A stretch of 14,721 bases of DNA from assembly GCA_009903905.1 (NCBI GenBank), contig WYEI01000089.1:1-14721 (forward strand), read 5' to 3'. Numbering within the stretch: the stretch's first letter is position 1; every line of letters starts with the position of its first letter. A program made the position numbers and the translations under genes. Under the pieces are notes generated by a model. That model was not told the DNA's origin. It did no database searches and saw only the letters and a program-made list of their open reading frames with translations. Positions 7,235 through 13,006 of this stretch are shown piece by piece. The DNA comes from Pyrobaculum sp. (GTDB lineage Archaea; Thermoproteota; Thermoprotei; Thermoproteales; Thermoproteaceae).

Positions 7235-8503
7235 ATGGAGACCGCTCTTAGCAGTCTATTACTTCAAGCAGTTTTGCAGGGAGCTGGCGAAAGGCTAGAC
7301 GAAATCGATATACAGATAGCGGTGAATTTAATGGAGGCGCTCCAAGACGGCGATACGCTAACGTCGAAGCTAGAAGCCAGCCAACTCATACATCTTTCTA
7401 ACATCTTTAAAATAGAAGAGCTAAAAAATCTTATTTTAAAGCCATCAAGATATATAAAATTTAAATATAATAATAGAGAAATAAGCATAGATACGCAATC
7501 CAAGGTGCTCACTGTGACCTGCTTAGGTTCATCGACCACGACAATAAGGATGTCGCTTGACAGCATGATCTGGTTTCTACTAGCTAACGGCGTCGTGCGG
7601 AGGAGCAAAATAGATGAATTCAAAATTCTCGCGGATAATTTCCTTCAAGCTCTAGAGAACCTCAAACAAAAATTATCCAATCATCTTCTAGTCAAGACAG
7701 GAGAGAAGAAACCGCCTGAACTTAAGCTAATCTACTACCATCTCCAGAAAGACGGCATATTAGAGCGAGCTGATAAATACGGCGCAACAGTCGAGGTTCC
7801 TAACAATCAGACCTATCTCATATTATCCAAGGATAGGCTCCAGACTCCACTCGTGCTTCAAACCCGAATTGCAACATATCTTACCAGCATAGAAACCAGA
7901 GAAAAAGTTCTAAATGCAGACGTATCTGCAAAATGGATAGAAACATCTACATTTATTCAACCATGCGCCACCCTTCGTACCGTATCGGCCGGGCCTGAAG
8001 AGCTACGGCATTACCAAGTAGCACCTGAAGACAAAATAAGACTAGAAAAAACAACAATATCCTTGGTGCGTTCTGCAAAAGTTTATTTCCCACAAACCAC
8101 ACGATACCTCGCCCTAGAAAACCTCTTCGAGCCAGCGCCTATGGCCGAAGACAAGCTACAGGAAGGGTCGCTCCACCGCAAGGTCCAGGAGAGGCTGGTG
8201 GAGCTCGGAGCTCTGCTGGGCTTCTACGCCGAGCTGGAGCACAATATAAGCGGTTTTAGAATAGATGTGGTGTGGATGGAGGGCAACGGCCGGATTGAGT
8301 ATGCCTTTGAAATAGTCGCCGGCGGAAGCGTAGCTGAGGCGGTCTACAGACTGCTCCATGTGGAGGCCGCCCATAAAGTACTAGTAGTCGCAGACGACAG
8401 GCTCGAGGAGGCAAAGGAGAAAGCCGAATCCCGAATAAAAATATTGCCTATCTCCAAGGTTATGGACAAAAGAACGACCGCAATAAGATCGATACTAGTG
8501 TAA
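7235..8503 (+). CDS. Protein with C-terminal restriction-endonuclease-like domain
   Basis: A 422-residue protein. The N-terminal two thirds (1-300) are mixed helix and strand with no family I can name. Residues about 310-405 look like a PD-(D/E)xK-type core: a helix HRKVQERLVELGALL (from H314), E335, strand FRIDVVW with D344, strand EYAFEIVAGGS with E359, a helix VYRLLHVEAAH, then strand KVLVVADD. The canonical Lys after the second acid is missing (E359-I-V361), as in several degenerate or non-cutting members. The core is not closely similar to those of A2 and B2. The DNA is strikingly AT-rich from 7235 to about 8100 and turns GC-rich across the nuclease-like domain, suggesting a chimeric or acquired gene. 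It stands alone between two minus-strand operons. A nuclease or DNA-end-binding role is inference. Confidence 0.8.
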   Translation: METALSSLLLQAVLQGAGERLDEIDIQIAVNLMEALQDGDTLTSKLEASQLIHLSNIFKIEELKNLILKPSRYIKFKYNNREISIDTQSKVLTVTCLGSSTTTIRMSLDSMIWFLLANGVVRRSKIDEFKILADNFLQALENLKQKLSNHLLVKTGEKKPPELKLIYYHLQKDGILERADKYGATVEVPNNQTYLILSKDRLQTPLVLQTRIATYLTSIETREKVLNADVSAKWIETSTFIQPCATLRTVSAGPEELRHYQVAPEDKIRLEKTTISLVRSAKVYFPQTTRYLALENLFEPAPMAEDKLQEGSLHRKVQERLVELGALLGFYAELEHNISGFRIDVVWMEGNGRIEYAFEIVAGGSVAEAVYRLLHVEAAHKVLVVADDRLEEAKEKAESRIKILPISKVMDKRTTAIRSILV

Positions 8504-8552
8504 CTGTCAAGCCGTAGCAAAGACAACGGCAATACGCAGAAGTACAATTCGC

Positions 8553-8756
8553 CTAAGAGCCGGACCGTCTTCTAGCGTTGTACTTGTACTCTATGCCGCG
8601 GACCGTCTCCAGCGCCCATTCCTTTTGGAATTGGGCGAAGGGCTGGCAGGTCAGCTCCACGCACTTATCGCCGTCTGTGTAGGCGATGCAGACCATATAC
8701 CGGTCTGGGAACCGCGAGGCGTCTACCTCGTCGGCTGTGAGGGATATAGCGGCGTG
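8553..8756 (-). pseudogene. Headless C-terminal domain fragment after B2
   Basis: Past the B2 stop, another minus-strand frame is clearly coding-like: it opens after TAA 8757-8759, reads HAAISLTADEVDASRFPDRY, then MVCIAYTDGDKCVELTCQPF, and stops at TAG 8553-8555. The pattern L-T-x-x-E-x-x-A ... D-R-Y-x-V-x-I resembles the C-terminal end of DUF3883-type restriction-endonuclease-like domains, though that link is weak. The only good start inside is ATG 8696 (47 residues), which would cut the domain. It overlaps the last 34 bases of B2, so either B2 once ran into it and a frameshift separated them, or it is the remnant of a lost gene. Confidence 0.45.
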
Positions 8757-10384
8757 TTAGCCTCCTCGGCGCCCTCTGCCGCCTCTTTCCATTTCTTCAC
8801 CAGCATCGACGCGACGTCGGTGAGCCGGACGAGGCGGCGGCCCGCGACGTCAAGCGTGTAAAACTCTACATCGTGATGCTTCCTCAGCTCTCTCCGGGTC
8901 CTCAGTAGCAGTGGCAAATAGATAACGGCCTGTGGGTTGGGCACCACGATCCACATCTTCCGCCCCCCGGCCCTCTCCACGGTCTCCACAAGCTTATGAA
9001 CCACCGTGCCTGTGCCGTAGAGGGTCTCGACCTCGACGACAAGCCCCTGGAGGCCGCCGCACGTTACAGCTACGTCGAACACGGCGGCGCCCTCTCCCCT
9101 CTCGGTCTCGACGCAGTTGAGGCCCACCCTCTCCGCCAGGTGGCGCACCGCGAAGGCCTTCGCCAGGTAGTGGAGCTCGGATTCCCGCTCGCCGGCGCTC
9201 GGTCTCGTCCTGTAGAGCACCTCGAAGCCCACCTCCCTCAGCCTGCGCCAGTACTCGTCCTCCAGCCAAACCACAAACTCGTCGAAGTCGCGGAACCCGA
9301 GGCTTCCATAGTCGGGCACGGGGTCGGAGACCCGCCCCCACATGGCGTTTGCCAGCAGGACGTAAAGCGGCAAGCGCTCCGGCCCTATGGAGACCTCCAC
9401 GGGGCTCGGGACGACGGAGGCGTAGCCGCGCACGGCCTCGGCCAGCGCCCGCTCCCAAATGCCCAAATCCTTCACATCGCCGTAGAATGCGAAGAAGCCG
9501 AACTCCTGCGAGAAGAGCTCCCTAAGCCTATCGCGCAACCTTTCGAGATCCCTCCTTTCGACCTTCAACCCCCCGGAGAGGTCGAGCACGAACACCCGCT
9601 TCCCGGCGCCGACGTCCACGGGCAACAGGAGGCGGAGGTCTTCAGGCGTTGAGACGTGCCTGGGCTCGGGAAGGCCCCCCGCCCTAACTCTGTAGACCTC
9701 CCTCAACACGCGCTTCAGGAGCTCGATGTAGCCGAAGCCGGCAGGCCTCGCGACGATTACGACGGGCCTCTCGGAGGTTACGCCGCCTAGTCCGAGCAGA
9801 GGCTCGGAGTAGACCTCCTCAAGCTCCTCCAGAGGAGCCTCGGCCTCATGCGCATCCGGCGGGCCGGGCTGAGGCGAGGCGGCCGCGAGGGAGGGGACGG
9901 AGGCGTCTACGTCTAGCGAGGTCTCTCTCGGCCTCTCGAAGGAGGGCGTAGCCCCCTCCGGCTTAAGCTGGAGAGCGGCTATGTGGGGCGTCTCGAGGGA
10001 AGGGCCCAGCCGTAGTTGCCGGGCCTCCCCGAAGGAGACGGCGATAGGCTTGAGAGAGGCGTCGAGAGGCCTCGCCGCTGGGGCTCCGTGCTCAAGCCGT
10101 AGAGAGATGGACCTCGGTCCCTCAAACGAAGGAGAGAGGGGCGGGGGCCTTGCGGCGAGCATGGCGACGGGCGGCACGGAGAAGTCCAGGCCGGAGGGGC
10201 GCGGCCGCGCGGTCTCGAAGACGGGCCTTAGGACCCTCAGCCTAACCTCAACCGCCTGTCCGGACGCGTCCATATGGGCCGCGTGGGGCTTTCCCGACGG
10301 CGCCGGCTCTCTACGCCTCAACACCCTGACAACGTATAGGAACTCCTCGGGAGAAGCCCCGCCTTTAACCTCAATTGAAGCCAT
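8723..10384 (-). CDS. B2: PD-(D/E)xK-like protein with repeat-rich N-terminus, paralogue of A2
   Basis: A 553-residue protein. Residues 80-180 are Pro-rich and contain about four copies of a degenerate 19-24 residue repeat. Residues 206-390 match the alpha/beta middle domain of A2 (KRVFVLDL; ERLRDRLREL). Residues 398-530 match its nuclease-like domain: E403-L-H-Y-L-x-K409, D437-V, E451-V-E453-T-L-Y-G-T-G, K464, then WIVVPNP and the ending RLVRLTDVASML. Conservation of the same acidic residues and Lys in two diverged copies suggests selection on an active site. The extra 20 residues at the C-terminus, absent from A2, are probably an out-of-frame tail into the fragment that follows. B1 ends four bases upstream of the ATG; a TGA precedes this ATG in frame, fixing the start at or below it. 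Confidence 0.87.
   Translation of the reverse strand: MASIEVKGGASPEEFLYVVRVLRRREPAPSGKPHAAHMDASGQAVEVRLRVLRPVFETARPRPSGLDFSVPPVAMLAARPPPLSPSFEGPRSISLRLEHGAPAARPLDASLKPIAVSFGEARQLRLGPSLETPHIAALQLKPEGATPSFERPRETSLDVDASVPSLAAASPQPGPPDAHEAEAPLEELEEVYSEPLLGLGGVTSERPVVIVARPAGFGYIELLKRVLREVYRVRAGGLPEPRHVSTPEDLRLLLPVDVGAGKRVFVLDLSGGLKVERRDLERLRDRLRELFSQEFGFFAFYGDVKDLGIWERALAEAVRGYASVVPSPVEVSIGPERLPLYVLLANAMWGRVSDPVPDYGSLGFRDFDEFVVWLEDEYWRRLREVGFEVLYRTRPSAGERESELHYLAKAFAVRHLAERVGLNCVETERGEGAAVFDVAVTCGGLQGLVVEVETLYGTGTVVHKLVETVERAGGRKMWIVVPNPQAVIYLPLLLRTRRELRKHHDVEFYTLDVAGRRLVRLTDVASMLVKKWKEAAEGAEEANTPLYPSQPTR
9908..10129 (-). repeat. Degenerate tandem repeat coding for the B2 N-terminal region
   Basis: Four units with the theme S-[FL]-[EK]-x-P...[SA]-[LF]-x-[LV] start at residues 86, 110, 129 and 148 (PSFEGPRSISLRL, ASLKPIAVSF, PSLETPHIAALQL, PSFERPRETSLDV). 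Spacing is 24, 19 and 19 residues. The units are similar in protein more than in DNA, so they are old or under selection. A2 has a shorter counterpart. Confidence 0.55.
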
Positions 10385-10387
10385 GTG

Positions 10388-11554
10388 TCAGCATCTGCGC
10401 CGTTCTGTTTCAATAATTCCAGCTAGGCATCTGTATTTATACACCGTATATGACGTGCAACTCGGTTGATAAATGCTGAAAATATAGAAGGGCTTGCAGC
10501 AAATCCAAAGGCTATTAGAACGTGCTGGAATGAGTAACCCTAGGAACGCTAACGGTGCCGCCCTTTCTAAAAACTCATGATAAGCGAGCGATACGCTCTC
10601 CATCTCTTTATGGTCTCCGCCTATCTTGTGCATGCGCACAACGCCCCCTACGATCTCTGCTTCCCACAGGGAGGCAAACTCGCAGAAATGGGCCGTATGT
10701 TTTCGATACCTATCCACGAAAACTTTAAACTCTTGTTCTCCAAAAACTTCGTAAAGCCTTGCTATGATCTGTACAACAAGATCTCCAACAGTACCCTCTA
10801 AGTGGCCGAGGATCCCCAGCTCTTCGTCGAGCTCCTTGCCTAGGCCGGGCGCGATTCTCAAGCCTATCTTCACGCCGTATTTCTCCATGAGCGCCGCGAC
10901 GGCGCCGTCGAAAAGCCTCTCGCCGTACATCAACCGGAGGTACGGCTTAGGCGTCAGCCGGAGCGAGTTTAGGAAGAAGGTGAAGGGGTTGTAGAGCGGG
11001 AGGAGCCTAAGCCCCGCGTTTAGAACCTCCTCGTACGCGCCCACGAGATCCCTAGCGTCCCTCACCTCGTAACTCCTCGGTTTAACCTCCGCCGAAACCT
11101 CTTTTGGGATGCGTCTATACACCTCGTCGAGAAGCCTCTCGACCTCCCTGAGGGTGTTGACTACGGCCGTCTCCCGCTCCGTGATTCTCACGCCGAGCTC
11201 CTGCGGCATCCTGCCGGCCCTGAGCGCGTTGACCAGCTTGTTGAGCGCGTCGAGGCTCGCCTCGAAGCCCAGCATCTTGAAGAACCTCGCCGCAGAGCCC
11301 TCGGGGAAGCAGCTCTCTTCGATCACGCCTCTGTCTACGCATTCCTGCCTCACGCCGCCGAGGAGCATCTGGAGGGCGAGATCCCTGTCGCCGCCCCTCA
11401 GGACTTGCGCCAAGTCGCCGGAGAGCCGACCCAAGATGACCCGCCTTGCCTCCAGGAAGCCGGCCAACGCGGCGTAGAAGGCGCCTAGCTCGTCCCGGAA
11501 ATACCTAACCCACGTGGACTCGTCCCAAAACTCCACAGGCACGCTATCAGCCAT
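10388..11554 (-). CDS. B1: helical protein of unknown function, paralogue of A1
   Basis: A 388-residue protein with ATG at 11554. It aligns with A1 in its start (EFWDESTWVRYFRDELG), in YNPFTFF...LRLMYG at about 188-211 and in HEFLERAAPLAFLGL at about 326-340. It is longer than A1 before the aromatic block, with an extra helical stretch around 60-170. No catalytic motif is seen. The last 45 or so residues (after about 343) are odd: Cys/Tyr/Ile-rich, coded by AT-rich DNA and unrelated to the charged tail of A1, as if the original end was lost and the frame now reads through intergenic sequence to the TGA at 10388-10390. Whether the product is still functional is open. Confidence 0.8.
   Translation of the reverse strand: MADSVPVEFWDESTWVRYFRDELGAFYAALAGFLEARRVILGRLSGDLAQVLRGGDRDLALQMLLGGVRQECVDRGVIEESCFPEGSAARFFKMLGFEASLDALNKLVNALRAGRMPQELGVRITERETAVVNTLREVERLLDEVYRRIPKEVSAEVKPRSYEVRDARDLVGAYEEVLNAGLRLLPLYNPFTFFLNSLRLTPKPYLRLMYGERLFDGAVAALMEKYGVKIGLRIAPGLGKELDEELGILGHLEGTVGDLVVQIIARLYEVFGEQEFKVFVDRYRKHTAHFCEFASLWEAEIVGGVVRMHKIGGDHKEMESVSLAYHEFLERAAPLAFLGLLIPARSNSLWICCKPFYIFSIYQPSCTSYTVYKYRCLAGIIETERRRC
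10434..10441 (-). promoter_or_regulatory. Internal TATA box for B2
   Basis: The minus strand reads TATAAATA here, about 54 bases upstream of the B2 ATG, so a transcript would begin near 10412 with a leader of about 28 bases. It lies within the AT-rich last codons of B1. The A1-A2 pair has no counterpart. Confidence 0.4.
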
Positions 11555-11572
11555 ACAGAGGTCTCTACGTAG

Positions 11573-11580
11573 GATAAAAG
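11573..11580 (-). promoter_or_regulatory. TATA box for B1
   Basis: The minus strand reads CTTTTATC over this stretch, centred about 23 bases before ATG 11554, the spacing of a leaderless archaeal start. It supports B1 as the head of its own unit. Confidence 0.5.
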
Positions 11581-11609
11581 ATTTGCCTGCCAGAACCTTG
11601 GGGGAATCC

Positions 11610-11885
11610 CTATAATCGCAGTGCCTCCAGTAGATCTGCCAGCTTCTCCGCCAGCTCCGGCTTCACCGTCTGTACGCCGGGCAGTATCCTTACGCCGAGC
11701 TCCTCCAGCCGCCTCCTGTCCGGCAGGCGCCACCTGGCCGGGTCGTCGGGTCTCTCCACCACGCTCCCTGCCGCTCTCTCCGCCTTTATGGGGAGGAGGT
11801 AGCGCCACTCGCCGGAGGGCCAGTACCTCCCCCGCGGTTGTCTCAGGCGGAAGAAGCCCTTGCGGTGAATCCGCAGTTTGGGCAC
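11610..11885 (-). CDS. Small basic protein, unknown function
   Basis: A 91-residue product from GTG 11885. The frame continues upstream to 12071 but those codons run through a promoter and the opposite gene, so the GTG is preferred; the TATA centre lies about 30 bases away. The sequence is Arg-rich at the start (VPKLRIHRKGFFRLRQPRG), has aromatic residues around 21-29 (YWPSGEWRY) and ends in a Leu-rich helix (PELAEKLADLLEALRL). RRRLEELGVRILPGVQTV resembles a short helix-loop module that could bind DNA or a partner, but no family is recognised. It diverges from the Cys-rich gene and precedes B1 by 55 bases in the same direction. Confidence 0.6.
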   Translation of the reverse strand: MPKLRIHRKGFFRLRQPRGRYWPSGEWRYLLPIKAERAAGSVVERPDDPARWRLPDRRRLEELGVRILPGVQTVKPELAEKLADLLEALRL

Positions 11886-11908
11886 TACATGAAGTAAATT
11901 GTCGCTGA

Positions 11909-11922
11909 GAACTTTAAATTTT
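11909..11922. promoter_or_regulatory. Shared bidirectional AT-rich promoter core
   Basis: AACTTTAAATTTTA holds overlapping self-complementary TTTAAA and AAATTT and can be read as a TATA box on both strands. It is centred about 26 bases before ATG 11940 on the plus strand and about 30 bases before GTG 11885 on the minus strand. Only 54 bases separate the two start codons. Confidence 0.5.
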
Positions 11923-11939
11923 ATTCGGTGCGAGTACCT

Positions 11940-12749
11940 ATGACTTCTTGGCGTTGTCATGAGCGTTGTGCTGAGTTTGTGGGTATTTCTGGGGCTGTGG
12001 CGCGTTTTGTGGATGAGCTTATCGACAGGGAACTCGACGAGGCTCTGAGGGAGGAGGGGGCGAGGGGCCACGACGCCGTGTGCGGCCTGCTCGCATCGCC
12101 CATTACAGCCGCCGGCGGGCTGGGTCTCAGCGTGGCCACGCTACACGGCGTGGATCTCCTATACGAGATCCTCAGGCGATACGGCAGACTCGACGAAGAG
12201 CACCTGAAGGCGGCTGTGCTCCACTGTATGTTAGACTGCGCGGATCAGAGAATGCTTAGGTGGGACGGCACCTACCTCTGGAAGAAATACCCCCTCGAGA
12301 TGCTGCGGCTGTGCCGCGACAGGGTTGTCGAGAGGTGGAAGGAGCTATACCACCGCTACTTCCTATTCGGCTACCCCTTCCCCACCCTTAAGCGTATTGA
12401 GGAACTTGCAAGCCTCGCGGAGGCCCTTTTGAGGAACGAGCTGGAGAGGTGTCTCCTCGATTGTGTGGTGCCTGAAGCCGAGGGCAAGGATGCGCCTAAG
12501 GTCGGCCCAAGGGCTGTTGCCGAACTTCTCAACTGCGTGAGGGAGAGGATGGGCAGAAAGGCTGTGTACTGCGTAAATTGGCAGATGCTTCCACAAGCCT
12601 CAGCTGCTACTAAGATCTACGCGGAGCTCAGCAAAGGCCGCGTAGTGGCGGTGAGCTTCGCCGAAGGCTACGGCTGTGGACAACCATTCATAGAGACAAA
12701 AAGTTTAGAAGAATTCGTTGAAAAACTTCTGTCTCTTTGCAGACAATAA
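11940..12749 (+). CDS. Cys-rich helical protein with three CX3C motifs
   Basis: A 269-residue protein from ATG 11940, chosen over the in-frame GTG at 11928 because the TATA box is 26 bases upstream. It is predicted mostly helical and cytosolic. Twelve cysteines include three C-x3-C motifs at 6-10 (CHERC), 96-100 (HCMLDC) and 171-175 (RCLLDC); the last two share the pattern C-[ML]-L-D-C about 75 residues apart, hinting at an internal duplication. Pairs like these could form disulfides, which are common in cytosolic proteins of Pyrobaculum relatives, or bind a metal or Fe-S centre. The first 25 or so codons use many T-ending triplets, unlike the rest of the gene. No homologous family is recognised and no function is assigned. 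Confidence 0.78.
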   Translation: MTSWRCHERCAEFVGISGAVARFVDELIDRELDEALREEGARGHDAVCGLLASPITAAGGLGLSVATLHGVDLLYEILRRYGRLDEEHLKAAVLHCMLDCADQRMLRWDGTYLWKKYPLEMLRLCRDRVVERWKELYHRYFLFGYPFPTLKRIEELASLAEALLRNELERCLLDCVVPEAEGKDAPKVGPRAVAELLNCVRERMGRKAVYCVNWQMLPQASAATKIYAELSKGRVVAVSFAEGYGCGQPFIETKSLEEFVEKLLSLCRQ

Positions 12750-12842
12750 CTTTTTCACTGCGTTAGGCGACGCAGAAAGCGTCCTAGCCACAGCGGTCTT
12801 CCCAGCGCCATGGGGCCGTACAGAGGTGCAACGCCAAAGGGC
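12705..12842 (-). pseudogene. P-loop-like relic frame
   Basis: A minus-strand frame open between TGA 12843-12845 and TAA 12705-12707 reads ALWRCTSVRPHGAGKTAVAR, then TLSASPNAVKK. HGAGKT followed by AVARTL (codons at 12780-12812) is what follows a strand in a Walker A ATPase. There is no start codon before the motif, and the 3' half overlaps the end of the Cys-rich gene. It is either the relic of an ATPase gene or a chance match; the window holds a real P-loop gene just downstream on the other strand. Confidence 0.25.
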
Positions 12843-12977
12843 TCAGTCGCGCCAATCGACCCGACGTCTCTAAAGACGGGACGTATGTGGGCATTTTATT
12901 CCCCAGTTAGAAGCCTCTTCCCCAGCGAGGCGAAAACGCCGAAGCCGCAGGCAGTCTGGTACTGGCCATTAGCGTAA
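12810..12977 (+). pseudogene. Pro-rich open frame, possible TnpB tail relic
   Basis: A 55-residue frame from ATG 12810 to TAA 12975-12977 contains SVAPIDPTSLKTGRM and ends KPQAVWYWPLA. Unstructured Pro/Lys/Ser tails like this follow the zinc ribbon in archaeal TnpB. A small hairpin, CGTCT-CTAA-AGACG (12865-12878), lies inside and recalls right-end structures of IS200/IS605 elements, but is short. No zinc ribbon precedes it. The opposite strand holds the P-loop-like relic over part of the same bases, so at most one of the two is real. Confidence 0.22.
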
Positions 12978-12986
12978 ACTTTTTAC
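12978..12986 (+). promoter_or_regulatory. TATA-like box for the double P-loop NTPase
   Basis: AACTTTTTACC sits around 12977-12987, centred about 25 bases ahead of ATG 13007, consistent with a leaderless start. Confidence 0.4.
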
Positions 12987-13006
12987 CGCGTCTCCGCGCA
13001 GTTTTT

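Noticed and set aside
8996..9652. 218-residue plus-strand frame opposite B2
   Set aside because: Overlaps the conserved nuclease-like part of B2 and has typical shadow composition.
11886..12071. Upstream extension of the 91-residue minus-strand gene to ATG 12071
   Set aside because: It would run through the shared promoter and into the Cys-rich gene; residues there are unlike the downstream protein.
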